Shown in pieces: positions 14,330 through 22,966 of a stretch of 64,000 bases of DNA (position 1 is the first letter of the stretch; each line of letters opens with the position of its first letter). Both the position numbers and the translations under genes were made by a program. Under the pieces are notes generated by a model. That model ran no database searches. It worked only from the letters and a program-made list of their open reading frames with translations, and was not told where the DNA came from. Source of the stretch: an uncultured Selenomonadales bacterium (GTDB taxonomy: Bacteria > Bacillota > Negativicutes > Acidaminococcales > Acidaminococcaceae); contig OMYP01000011.1 in the NCBI GenBank assembly GCA_900315345.1, positions 81,119 through 145,118 on the forward strand, in the 5' to 3' direction.

Positions 14330-15529
14330 TTAGTTTGAATAATTATCGAAGTAGCCCTGTACCAGTACTACCGGCGTGCCTTTGTCGCCGGAGCCGGAGG
14401 TCAGGTCGCAAAGGGAACCGATCAGGTCGGTAAGCTGGCGGGGAGTCGTGCCTTCGGAAGCCATGTGGCCTACCAGGCTGCCGCTCTTCTTAACGATGCT
14501 GTCGGTAATGGCTTTTTTCAGTTCTTCCCCGGACAGGTTTGCGAAATCGTTATCTGCCAAGTACTTCAGTTTCAGTTCGTTAGGGGTGCCTACCAGGCCG
14601 CTGGTAAAGGCCGGGGAAACAACGGGGTCAGCCAGTTCCCAGATCTTGCCCTGGGGATCCTTGAAGGCGCCGTCGCCGTAGACCATAACTTCCACATGTT
14701 TGCCGGTAGCTTTCAGGATGCGCTCCTGGATTTCTTCCACCAGTCCCTGGCACTGATGGGGGAACAGTTTTACCTTGTCTTCCGTGGATTTGTTGGACCC
14801 CAGCAGACCGTATTTTTCATTATAGCCGCTGCCGTTCACCGGGGCGGTCATAATGTCGTCCAGGCCGCAGACAACTTTGGCGCCGGCTTTTTTCAGAAGG
14901 CGTTTGGTGCGGGCCCGGGTATGGATATCGCAGTTCAGCACTTTGTCCGTATATTTCAGGATGGCTTCCGGATGGTTGGCGAAGATCACTTCCACTTCCG
15001 CGCCGCTGGATTCCATCAGCTCTTTATAATAATCCACGTAATCCACGCCGGTGAATTCATGAACCGTAGCGCCAAAGAGCTCCCGGTATTTTTCCAGCGT
15101 CAGGATATCGCTGAAAGGATTAACGCCGGCTTCATCGATCTGATCCAGGCTTACCAGATGGTTGCCCACTTCGTCGGAGGGATAGCTTAACATCAGCACA
15201 ACTTTTTTTGCGCCTTTGGCAATACCCCGCAGGCAGATGGCAAAACGGTTCCGGGACAGGATCGGGAAAATAACGCCGATGGTCTCGCCGCCTAATTTTG
15301 CTTTCACGTCCGCTGCAATATCATCTACGGAGCAGTAGTTACCCTGAGAACGGGCCACGATGGATTCCGTAATGGAAATAACATCCCGGTCCCGGAGGGC
15401 AAAACCTTCGCTCTCCGCCGCTTTCAGCACGCTGTCCGTAACAATGTCGGCCAGGTTGTCCCCCTGACGGATAATGGGTAAACGGATGCCTCTGGATACA
15501 GTACCTACCAAACGTTCTTTGTTTTCCAT
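14330..15529 (-). CDS. CofE-like ligase (coenzyme F420-0:L-glutamate ligase family)
   Basis: A 399-residue protein of the F420_ligase fold. In actinobacteria and archaea, CofE adds glutamates to coenzyme F420 with GTP. The start is taken as ATG at 15529 (MENKERLVGTVSRGIRLPII) because AGAAGGG precedes it. The N-terminal RGIRLPIIRQGDNLADIV matches the usual CofE opening, and GDGAFKDPQGKIWELADPVV lies in the middle. The protein is longer than CofE alone (about 250 residues) and lacks the CofE-FbiB reductase domain. Negativicutes are not known to make F420, so the true substrate is probably another gamma-glutamyl acceptor. It sits between guaA and pheST; whether it shares a transcript with guaA, 89 bases downstream, is unclear. 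Confidence 0.8.
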   Translation of the reverse strand: MENKERLVGTVSRGIRLPIIRQGDNLADIVTDSVLKAAESEGFALRDRDVISITESIVARSQGNYCSVDDIAADVKAKLGGETIGVIFPILSRNRFAICLRGIAKGAKKVVLMLSYPSDEVGNHLVSLDQIDEAGVNPFSDILTLEKYRELFGATVHEFTGVDYVDYYKELMESSGAEVEVIFANHPEAILKYTDKVLNCDIHTRARTKRLLKKAGAKVVCGLDDIMTAPVNGSGYNEKYGLLGSNKSTEDKVKLFPHQCQGLVEEIQERILKATGKHVEVMVYGDGAFKDPQGKIWELADPVVSPAFTSGLVGTPNELKLKYLADNDFANLSGEELKKAITDSIVKKSGSLVGHMASEGTTPRQLTDLIGSLCDLTSGSGDKGTPVVLVQGYFDNYSN

Positions 15530-15678
15530 AAAAATTATTCCCTTCTTAAGGCCTTGCGGCCGGATTTGTTCCACTATTTATTTTACCTGCATTCTTATGC
15601 AGACGCAAGTCCTACATAAGTTTTCTTTACATATTTTATAATTTGAAGTTTGTGTTCATAAGTTATGCACATAAATTC

Positions 15679-18111
15679 CTATTCCCGCAACTGTGCCTCG
15701 TAAGCTTCAGCCACCTTCGCCACCAGGTTTTTAATGATGGGGTCGATCTCCCCGTCGGTCAGGGTGCGGTCCTCTGCCTGGAAAGTCAGGTTAAAGGCAA
15801 CAGACTTGCATCCTTCCGCCACCTGCTTGCCAGTGTAAACGTCAAAGACCCGGATGCCTTTCAGCAGTTCGCCGGCATTAGCCCGCAGCACCCCTTCCAG
15901 TTCCTTGACCGTCACTTCTTTCGGAACTACTACCGCAATGTCGCGGCTGGTGCCGGGGAATTTTGCCAGGTGCACGTACTGGGGAACCCGCAGGGCAGAT
16001 TCAGCCAGAGGTGCCAGCTCCAGTTCCAGCACATAGGTTTCTTCCGGCACATCGAAGTTTGCAGCAGCCGTAGGATGGAGGCAGCCGAAATAGCCAATAA
16101 CTTTTCCGCCGGCCCGGACTGCGCAGCTCTTACCCGGATGCATGTAAACCTGTTCGTTAGGAATCAGTTCGTAATCTGTCAGCTGCATTTTGGCCAGCAG
16201 GCCTTCCACTACGCCTTTCATATCGTAGAAGTCCACACTGTCCTTGCCGCTGGTCCAGGAAAGGTCATTGCGCCGACCGCTCATCACCGCGCCGATGATC
16301 CGGCGTTCTTCCGGATGTTCCGTAAGAGGCAGGGATTTGGGCAGGTACACGCGACCCACTTCAAAAATCTTTACGCTTTCCGCCTGCCGGGCCAGATTGT
16401 AGGCTGCCGTATTCAACAGGCTGGGCAGCATGGTGGTCCGCATGACGCCGAACTCGTCGCTGATGGGATTCATCAGTTTAATGACATTGCGGCGGGAATC
16501 GTCAGCCCGCAGCATCATTTTATCCATGAAGGAAGGATGAATGAATGTATAAGTCATTACTTCGTCAAGACCAGCGGACGCAAGATAATCCTCCGCTTCG
16601 CTCTTCACTTCTTCCATGGGGTCTTCCTTGCCCTGACGCAGGGCAAGTTCAGGATTGTGGCTTTCAATTTTATCGTAAGAATGCATACGGGCGATTTCTT
16701 CGGAAATATCCGCATCGCATGTTACATCCTGCCGCCAGGTAGGTGCCGTAATCACCAGGGCTCCCTTTTCTTCTTTCACGTCAAACTGCAGACGGGTCAG
16801 GATCTCTATCATTTCTTCTTTGGGAATTTCCACGCCGATGCGGGTGTTGATGGCTTCCGGCGTAACAGTCACCACTGCCGGTTTATAGGGAACAGGATAC
16901 GCGTCCGCAATGCCGCAGACCGTTTCGCAGGCGCCCATTTCTTCCAGCAGATGGGCCGCACGGTCCAGCGCCCGATGACAGTTGGCAATGTCCACGCCCC
17001 GTTCAAAGCGCATGGAGGCTTCGCTGCGCAGGCCCAGGGCCTTGGAGGTCCGGCGGATGGAAGGACCGTTAAAAGCCGCCGCTTCCAGGATAACGGTTGT
17101 AGTTTTGTCAGTTACTTCCGTAATCAGGCCACCCATCACGCCGCCCAGGCCGACGGCCTTTTCCGTGTCTGCAATCGTGATCATGTCGGTAGTCAGGGAA
17201 CGGTCCTGATCGTCCAGGGTCTGGAGATGTTCGCCAGGTTTCGCCCTGCGTACAATGAGGGCGTGGTCTTTCAGTGTATCGTAATCGTAGGCGTGCATAG
17301 GCTGGCCCAGTTCCATCATTACGTAGTTGGTTACGTCTACTACGTTGTTGATGGGCCGCACACTGCAGGCCCGCAGTTCATTCTGCATCCAGTCCGGGGA
17401 GGGCATGATCTTAATATTTTTCAGCACCCGGTTGGTGAAACGGCTGCACAGTTCCGGAATCTCAATTTCGTTGCGCATCATGTCGTTCACGTTGCCGCCG
17501 GCCGCTTCCTTCACGGTCATGTCCGGCATGCGCATGGTCTTTCCCAAAACCGCCGCCGCTTCCCGGGCAATGCCGGTCATGCAGAAGCAGTCCTGTTTGT
17601 TGGCGGTAAGATCAATGTCCAGCACCGTATCGTTCAGGCCTAATACATCTTTAATATCCGCGCCGATGGGGGTATCCGGGGACAGGATCAGGATCCCTTC
17701 CCGCTGTTCCGGCAGCAGCAGCTTGCTGTCGATGCCCAGCTCGTTGGCGCTGCACAGCATGCCGTAGGAATACACGTTGGCCATTTTTACTTTTTTCAGT
17801 TTCATGCCGTTAGGCAGTTCGGCCCCAATGGTAGCCACGGGAACCATGTCTCCTAACTTTACATTCTGGGCGCCGGTCTGGATCTGTACGATCTCGCCGC
17901 TGCCGTAATCCATCTGGCATACCCACAGATGGTCGCTGTCGGGATTCCGTTCAATAGCCGTAACCTTTCCGGCCAGCACGCCGGAGATCCCTGCTCCCTG
18001 ATGAATAACGCTTTCCACTTCCAACCCTACCCGGGTCAGTCTGTCAGCCAGTTCTTCGGGAGTTACATCAATATCAACATAGCGTTTTAACCATGCAATC
18101 GAAGCTAACAT
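15679..18111 (-). CDS. pheT: phenylalanyl-tRNA synthetase beta subunit
   Basis: Beta subunit of the (alpha-beta)2 enzyme that charges tRNA-Phe; it carries tRNA binding and editing. 810 residues, the normal bacterial length. An EMAP-type tRNA-binding domain is at about 40-155 (LAGKVTAIERNPDSDHLWVC). B3/B4 editing domains, B5 (RIGVEIPKEEMIEILTRLQF) and the C-terminal ferredoxin-fold anticodon-binding domain (KFPGTSRDIAVVVPKEVTVK) follow in the usual order. It begins 14 bases after pheS on the same transcript, under the Phe T-box at 19291-19530. Nothing unusual is seen. Confidence 0.97.
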   Translation of the reverse strand: MLASIAWLKRYVDIDVTPEELADRLTRVGLEVESVIHQGAGISGVLAGKVTAIERNPDSDHLWVCQMDYGSGEIVQIQTGAQNVKLGDMVPVATIGAELPNGMKLKKVKMANVYSYGMLCSANELGIDSKLLLPEQREGILILSPDTPIGADIKDVLGLNDTVLDIDLTANKQDCFCMTGIAREAAAVLGKTMRMPDMTVKEAAGGNVNDMMRNEIEIPELCSRFTNRVLKNIKIMPSPDWMQNELRACSVRPINNVVDVTNYVMMELGQPMHAYDYDTLKDHALIVRRAKPGEHLQTLDDQDRSLTTDMITIADTEKAVGLGGVMGGLITEVTDKTTTVILEAAAFNGPSIRRTSKALGLRSEASMRFERGVDIANCHRALDRAAHLLEEMGACETVCGIADAYPVPYKPAVVTVTPEAINTRIGVEIPKEEMIEILTRLQFDVKEEKGALVITAPTWRQDVTCDADISEEIARMHSYDKIESHNPELALRQGKEDPMEEVKSEAEDYLASAGLDEVMTYTFIHPSFMDKMMLRADDSRRNVIKLMNPISDEFGVMRTTMLPSLLNTAAYNLARQAESVKIFEVGRVYLPKSLPLTEHPEERRIIGAVMSGRRNDLSWTSGKDSVDFYDMKGVVEGLLAKMQLTDYELIPNEQVYMHPGKSCAVRAGGKVIGYFGCLHPTAAANFDVPEETYVLELELAPLAESALRVPQYVHLAKFPGTSRDIAVVVPKEVTVKELEGVLRANAGELLKGIRVFDVYTGKQVAEGCKSVAFNLTFQAEDRTLTDGEIDPIIKNLVAKVAEAYEAQLRE

Positions 18112-18125
18112 TTCCTATCCCTCCC

Positions 18126-19157
18126 TTACCGGAACTGGCGGATGAACCGCAGATCGTTTTCAAAGAACAAGCGCAGATCGTCAATGCCGTATTTCAGCAT
18201 GGCGATCCGTTCTACGCCCATGCCAAAGGCATAGCCGTTCATAATGGACGGGTCGTAGCCGCTCATGGCCAGTACATTGGGATGCACTTCCCCGGCCCCT
18301 AAAATTTCCAGCCAGCCGGAATGCTTGCACACGTTGCAGCCTTTGCCGCCGCAGATCACACAGCTGATGTCCACTTCGCAGCTGGGTTCCGTAAAGGGGA
18401 AATAGCTGGGACGTAGACGGATCTTCACGTTGCTGCCGAACATTTCTTTACAGAAAGTTTCCAGGGTCCCTTTCAGATCTGCCAGGCTGATATTTTTATC
18501 CACTACTAAGCCTTCCACCTGATGGAACATGGGGGAATGAGTGGCGTCGTAATCGTTCCGGTACACCGCGCCGGGAGAGATCATGCGGATGGGCGTGTTC
18601 GGCTCCTTGCTCTGCATGGTACGTGCCTGGACGCCGCTGGTTTGGGTCCGCAGCAGGAAATTATCCGTAATATAGAACGTATCCTGCATGTCCCGGGCCG
18701 GATGATCTTTCGGCAGGTTCAAAGCTTCAAAGTTAAAGTAATCGTTATCGATTTCCGGGCCTTCCACCACGTCAAAGCCCATATGCATGAAAATCTTTTT
18801 AATCTCACGGTTGGTTAAGGTAATGGGATGAAGATGACCGCCCGCCGGCTTACGGCCCGGCAGGGTAATATCCACTTTATCGTTTGCGATTTTCGCTTTC
18901 AGCGCTTCCGCCCGCAAAATTTCCGTACGGTCCTTCAGGCACTGTTCCAGTGTCTGCTTCACCTGGTTTACGATTTCGCCGATCTTCGGCCGTTCTTCTG
19001 CCGGCACTTTGCCCATGCCCCGCAAAATTTCCGTCATAGGGCCTTTGCGCCCCAGATACTTGACCTTCAGGTCCTGCAACTCCTGGGAGCTGGCTGCGGC
19101 TTCCAGGTCTGCCAGCGCTTTTTCCTTCAGCTCCAGCAGCATGTCTCTCATACTCAT
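18126..19157 (-). CDS. pheS: phenylalanyl-tRNA synthetase alpha subunit
   Basis: Catalytic alpha subunit, class II aminoacyl-tRNA synthetase. 343 residues. The N-terminal coiled-coil arm (about 1-85) binds tRNA. The catalytic core shows class II motif 2 ([20 protein letters not shown]), the Phe-binding [14 protein letters not shown], and motif 3 ([20 protein letters not shown]) near the C terminus. ATG at 19157 follows GAGGAGG. The T-box leader's terminator lies about 135 bases upstream, and the bases in between hold a GC-rich repeated stretch (19158-19290). Co-transcribed with pheT. Confidence 0.97.
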   Translation of the reverse strand: MSMRDMLLELKEKALADLEAAASSQELQDLKVKYLGRKGPMTEILRGMGKVPAEERPKIGEIVNQVKQTLEQCLKDRTEILRAEALKAKIANDKVDITLPGRKPAGGHLHPITLTNREIKKIFMHMGFDVVEGPEIDNDYFNFEALNLPKDHPARDMQDTFYITDNFLLRTQTSGVQARTMQSKEPNTPIRMISPGAVYRNDYDATHSPMFHQVEGLVVDKNISLADLKGTLETFCKEMFGSNVKIRLRPSYFPFTEPSCEVDISCVICGGKGCNVCKHSGWLEILGAGEVHPNVLAMSGYDPSIMNGYAFGMGVERIAMLKYGIDDLRLFFENDLRFIRQFR

Positions 19158-19290
19158 GGTTTTGCCTCCTCATGGCTCGTGCGCGGCGCATCGCTTCTCG
19201 CCTGCGGCTTGCGCTCTGCGGCGCACTGCATATGGACAAAATTTGCCAATCAGCTTCGCCCTGCGGGCTCGCTTCTTGGAATTTTGTCAC
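19158..19290 (-). repeat. GC-rich repeat-like insert between the T-box and pheS
   Basis: On the minus strand two related units follow each other: AAGCGAGCCCGCAGGGCGAAGC and, about 50 bases on, GCAAGCCGCAGGCGAGAAGCG. They share AAGC..GCAGG.CGA..AGC and are unusual for a leader, which would normally run straight from terminator to ribosome site. Possibly a REP-like insertion; no second locus in this window matches. Confidence 0.4.
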
Positions 19291-19530
19291 AAAAAAACTT
19301 CCGTCCCTGTGAAGGGGCGAAAGTTATATTCCGCGGTACCACCCTAATTTGTGCTCTTGCGCCTTAACGCGGCAAACGCTCCGCCTACTTTTGTTCAGCA
19401 AAGGCACTCCCAGGTGAACTTCACGCTATCGCCGCTGCCCGGCTTCCACCCTCCCGGACTCTCTTTGTGTTTTGAAAGCGCTACTCTCCTGTTCCTTGTG
19501 CATAATAATTGTTAGGGACGTATTTAATTG
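19291..19530 (-). promoter_or_regulatory. T-box leader, tRNA-Phe responsive
   Basis: On the minus strand the leader has an AGAGAGTCCGGGAGGGTGGAAG-type stem I (written in part here). A specifier loop contains GAAGTTCACC with TTC (Phe), then the T-box bulge sequence AGGGTGGTACCGCG (19331-19345). A terminator stem AACTTTCGCCCC/GGGACGGAAGTT is followed by seven T. Uncharged tRNA-Phe would stabilise the antiterminator and switch on pheST. Confidence 0.92.
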
Positions 19531-19538
19531 ACTGAAAT

Positions 19539-19567
19539 ATTATAGCACAAGAACAGCCGTTAGGCAA
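19539..19567 (-). promoter_or_regulatory. pheST promoter
   Basis: Minus strand TTGCCT (19562-19567), 17-bp spacer, TATAAT (19539-19544), about 10 bases before the T-box leader. Confidence 0.8.
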
Positions 19568-20024
19568 CTTATCATAATAAAACAATGTCCCTTTCCTTTT
19601 TGCATGACAGCATCGTCATATAAAAAAAGACGACATCATAGCGCACAAACGATATCATTCCTCAGTAAGACCTTTTAATTTTTGACCGACGCTCATATTT
19701 CGCCTGTAAGGCTTTTGAAAAAAGCTGGCCATAGAAATTATGGGAGGCGGCGTTAAATACGACACAACGAATCCGTGCGCAATAATATATTTTTCTAATA
19801 TACAAATTCATATATTTGGCGAACGTTGATAGAATTGCGCGACACTTTAGTGTGTGAAAGCGTATGTCGCACGCTACATAATGTACGTCAAATATATCAA
19901 TACACAATATATGGTATATTAAAATTAACCTGTTCCCTAACAACATGTTAATATTCCTCTTGCCATATAGGGAACTTTTTTATATAAATGTTGTGGGAAA
20001 ATTCCCTATCTGTTTCCACACATC
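19568..20024. other. intergenic region without a recognised gene
   Basis: About 450 AT-rich bases. The only clear structure is a plus-strand terminator at 19932-19982. A 94-codon minus-strand frame spans much of it but has no ribosome site and an odd composition. The segment could hold a decayed gene or a small RNA ending at that terminator. Confidence 0.4.
19932..19982 (+). terminator. terminator with a long loop, plus strand
   Basis: GTTCCCTA pairs with TAGGGAAC across a 28-base loop, followed by TTTTTT. There is no annotated gene upstream on the plus strand, so it is a candidate end for a small RNA. Confidence 0.5.
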
Positions 20025-20504
20025 TCAATCCGTAAACTCCGCAATCTCTTCCAGGGCAGCCACGATTTTTTTCAGCCCCGCTTCGTCTTCTTCCGTAAAG
20101 CGGTTCTTTATCGGGCTGTCCAGATCAAGAACACCTACCAGCTTACCGTTCTTATGAATGGGGATGACGATCTCCGCATTGCTGGCGCTGTCGCAGGCAA
20201 TGTGTCCGGGGAACCGGTGCACATCGTCCACCCGCTGTACTTTGTCCTGCAAAGCCGCCGCACCGCAGACCCCGGCGCACAAAGGAATACGGATGCAGGC
20301 AGGATTTCCCTGAAAAGGACCCAGCACTAAAGAATCCCGGTTCATCAGGTAAAAACCGGCCCAGTTCAGGTCCGGCAGGGCGTTCATCAATAACGCGGAA
20401 GTATTGGCCAGCACCGGCAGCCAGTAGTTTTCCTCTTCGCCTAACGCTTTCACCTGCTTGACTAACAAATCGTAATCGGTTTTCAAATTCTTTTCCTGTA
20501 CCAT
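20025..20504 (-). CDS. msrC: free methionine-R-sulfoxide reductase, GAF domain
   Basis: Reduces free methionine-(R)-sulfoxide back to methionine using thioredoxin; a cytosolic oxidative-damage repair enzyme. It has 159 residues, all one GAF domain. The family's three cysteines are present with the right spacing: Cys70 (NPACIRIPL), Cys80 (GVCGAAA) and Cys104 (HIACDSASNAEIVIP). The substrate pocket residues around NWAGFYL and GVLDLDSP are conserved. ATG at 20504 follows AGGAAGGAAC. It stands alone and has no obvious partner gene. Confidence 0.92.
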   Translation of the reverse strand: MVQEKNLKTDYDLLVKQVKALGEEENYWLPVLANTSALLMNALPDLNWAGFYLMNRDSLVLGPFQGNPACIRIPLCAGVCGAAALQDKVQRVDDVHRFPGHIACDSASNAEIVIPIHKNGKLVGVLDLDSPIKNRFTEEDEAGLKKIVAALEEIAEFTD

Positions 20505-20620
20505 CTTTAGTTCCTTCCTGTTCTGTCAAATCTTATTTTCGGATTATTCCTGAACGTTACAAAATTCCTGCCTCACATACTGTTATGTGACTTTACAAAC
20601 TGTTCTGATGCTGTTTTTAT

Positions 20621-20648
20621 TTCCATTTTATCAAATTCTTGCTATAAT
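20621..20648 (+). promoter_or_regulatory. candidate promoter of the exported protein gene
   Basis: TTCCAT (20621-20626), 16-bp spacer, TATAAT (20643-20648), 34 bases before the start codon. Confidence 0.55.
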
Positions 20649-20681
20649 GAATACAGGAAATTTTAGCAGGAGGGAATGGTA

Positions 20682-21281
20682 ATGAAAAAGCTTTTTATCC
20701 TTGCGCTTATCCTTGTAATGACCGTTATGGGCACCGCATCCGCTTCCAAAAGTAAATTTAAAGATCCCAACTATAGCTTCGGCAATATAATGAACATTTA
20801 TCTGGCCGAATGCGTTTACACCCCAAAAACGAATCAGCCTCACGATCTGCAGGAAGACAGCAATCCTACAGGCCGCGCCCTCAATTCCCTGCGGACCGCT
20901 ATGGCCAAAAAGAGCAAAAACCTTATCGTTCCTCCGGATGAACCAACCCGGGCAAGGCTGGATCTGCATCTGGTGGTACACACCCTTGCCACCTACACTT
21001 ACTGGAAAGAACCCTGGGATGAAGAAACTTACGAAAATAAAAAGATCACCGAAAAAGGAAGGGACGGAAAGGAACGGACCATCACCATTCCCGTCAAAAG
21101 GATCATTCACCATCCGGGCCAGTGGATCACCGACGCTTACGCGGAAGTGGAGTTCACACTGAAAGACCGCAGCAACGGAAAAACCGTTTATAATTGCATT
21201 GATACCCGGTCCCGGCAGGATTCCGGTTACGATGGCATGCTGAACCGGATCTGCAATGACTTTGTCAGCGATTTGAAATAA
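20682..21281 (+). CDS. exported protein of unknown function
   Basis: 199 residues from the second ATG at 20682, chosen because AGGAGGG lies seven bases upstream. The first 22 residues (MKKLFILALILVMTVMGTAS) are a signal peptide, with cleavage probably after ASA. There is no lipobox cysteine. The mature protein has mixed charge and ends with a segment rich in beta-strand pattern (WITDAYAEVEFTLKDRSNGK). It resembles small periplasmic proteins that Negativicutes carry in several copies, but I cannot name a domain. A terminator follows at 21346. In this diderm group the protein would be periplasmic. Confidence 0.7.
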   Translation: MKKLFILALILVMTVMGTASASKSKFKDPNYSFGNIMNIYLAECVYTPKTNQPHDLQEDSNPTGRALNSLRTAMAKKSKNLIVPPDEPTRARLDLHLVVHTLATYTYWKEPWDEETYENKKITEKGRDGKERTITIPVKRIIHHPGQWITDAYAEVEFTLKDRSNGKTVYNCIDTRSRQDSGYDGMLNRICNDFVSDLK

Positions 21282-21345
21282 CGGTTTTGAAATACGGCAT
21301 TAAATGAAATTATGAAATGAGTTAAAGACTTGCATGCGGTTCCTT

Positions 21346-21384
21346 AACTGCCATAAGGCGTTACACCTTTTGGCAGTTTTCTTT
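21346..21384 (+). terminator. terminator of the exported protein gene
   Basis: AACTGCCATAAGG pairs with CCTTTTGGCAGTT around a 7-base loop, followed by TTCTTTT. Confidence 0.8.
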
Positions 21385-21568
21385 TGCCGCGAACCGGCAT
21401 ATTGTTCCCCGTTTTCTAGTTTCCTGTGTATTTGTTCCCTGTTTTTTCACAATTCGTTTGTCGTAATTGAATCTGTCTTGTAGTATAATTAGATAAGTGA
21501 GATTCCCGATAAAACAAAACTCTCACAAACGTTTTCAATAGTTGTTTAGTATAAAGGAGGTCTTTATC

Positions 21569-22786
21569 ATGTCAAGATTTACATTACCCCGCGACCTGTA
21601 TCACGGAAAGGGCGCGCTGGAAACCCTGAAAACCCTGAAAGGCAAACGGGCCATCATCTGTGTAGGCGGCGGCAGCATGAAGCGTGGCGGCTTTCTGGAC
21701 AGGGCCCTGGCCTATCTGAAAGAAGCGGGTATGGAAACGAAAGTCATTGAAGGCATCGAAAGCGACCCTTCTGTAGAGACCGTTATGAAAGGCGCGGCCG
21801 TCATGCAGGAATTCCAGCCTGACTGGATCGTGGCCATGGGCGGCGGCAGCCCCATCGACGCGGCCAAAGCCATGTGGATCAAATACGAATACCCGGAAAC
21901 TACTTTTGCGGATATGTGTAAGGTATTCGGCCTGCCGAAGCTGCGCACCAAAGCACACTTCTGCGCTATTTCCTCCACCAGCGGCACCGCCACGGAAGTT
22001 ACTGCCTTCTCTATCATCACCGATTACCAGAAAGGCATTAAATATCCTATCGCTGATTTCGAAATTACCCCGGATATCGCTATCGTAGATCCGGAACTGG
22101 TGCACACCATGCCCCAAAAGCTGACGGCCCACACGGGCATGGACGCCATGACCCACGCCATCGAAGCGTACGTGTCCACAGCCCACAGCGCTTATGCGGA
22201 TGCGCTGGCCATCCACGCCATTGAACTGATCCAGGCTAATCTGGTGAAGTCTTACAACGGCGACATGGAAGCCCGGGACATTATGCACGACGCCCAGTGC
22301 CTGGCCGGCATGGCCTTCTCCAACGCACTGCTGGGTATCGTCCATTCCATGGCCCACAAGACCGGCGCGGCCTTCGCTGACTACGGCGCCCACATCATCC
22401 ACGGCGCGGCCAATGCTATGTACCTGCCTAAAGTAATCAAATTCAATTCCAAAGACCCTGCGGCATTAAAACGCTACGGCGTCATTGCGGATTACATGCA
22501 CTTAGGCGGCAAGACCGACGAAGAGAAGGTCGACCTGTTAATCGCTTACCTGCGGAAAATGAACGACGACCTGAACATCCCCCACAGCATCAACCATTAC
22601 GGACCGAAAGGCCTGCCGGAAGAAAAAGGCTTTGTTCCGGAAGAAGTGTTCCTGGAACGGGTAGAACGGATCGCTGCCGACGCTATCCTGGATGCCTGCA
22701 CCGGTTCCAACCCCCGCCAGCCCAGCCAGGAAGAAATGGTGAAGCTGCTGAAGTGCTGCTACTACGATACGGAAGTTAACTTCTGA
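21569..22786 (+). CDS. iron-containing alcohol dehydrogenase
   Basis: Group III, Fe-dependent NAD(P)-linked alcohol dehydrogenase; reduces an aldehyde to an alcohol or the reverse in fermentation. 405 residues from ATG at 21569, preceded by AAGGAGG. An upstream in-frame ATG at 21542 lacks a site. The nucleotide-binding motif GGGSPIDAAK is at 91-100. The metal-binding region carries GMDAMTHAIEAYVS, then HSMAHKTGAAF and HIIHGAANAM, giving the usual Asp-His-His-His set. Members act on butyraldehyde, lactaldehyde, succinate semialdehyde or 4-hydroxybutyrate, and the substrate cannot be told here. Monocistronic, with a terminator after it. Confidence 0.92.
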   Translation: MSRFTLPRDLYHGKGALETLKTLKGKRAIICVGGGSMKRGGFLDRALAYLKEAGMETKVIEGIESDPSVETVMKGAAVMQEFQPDWIVAMGGGSPIDAAKAMWIKYEYPETTFADMCKVFGLPKLRTKAHFCAISSTSGTATEVTAFSIITDYQKGIKYPIADFEITPDIAIVDPELVHTMPQKLTAHTGMDAMTHAIEAYVSTAHSAYADALAIHAIELIQANLVKSYNGDMEARDIMHDAQCLAGMAFSNALLGIVHSMAHKTGAAFADYGAHIIHGAANAMYLPKVIKFNSKDPAALKRYGVIADYMHLGGKTDEEKVDLLIAYLRKMNDDLNIPHSINHYGPKGLPEEKGFVPEEVFLERVERIAADAILDACTGSNPRQPSQEEMVKLLKCCYYDTEVNF

Positions 22787-22816
22787 TAAGCAAGAAAAAA
22801 ATTATTGAATGAATAT

Positions 22817-22853
22817 AAAAACGCCGTCTGTGATTTTCACGGACGGCGTTTTA
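22817..22853. terminator. bidirectional terminator
   Basis: AAAACGCCGTC/GGACGGCGTTTT around a 13-base loop, after the alcohol dehydrogenase gene and facing the minus-strand transporter. Confidence 0.8.
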
Positions 22854-22966
22854 CTATGATTTACGATTTGTTTTTTGTTTTAATTTAAAGTGTCATCAAC
22901 GTATCCACCCATTACTATGCCATTATGGTCACCTTTGCTTTTTATGCAAATAGTGCTGCTAACTGC

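Noticed and set aside
15643..17643. Open frame of 666 codons opposite pheT
   Set aside because: Shadow of pheT; the His- and Phe-rich translation is typical of antisense frames in GC-rich codons.
19662..19946. 94-codon minus-strand frame in the gap beside pheS
   Set aside because: No ribosome site, odd Cys/Tyr/Ile-rich composition and no recognisable domain; kept only as a possible gene remnant.
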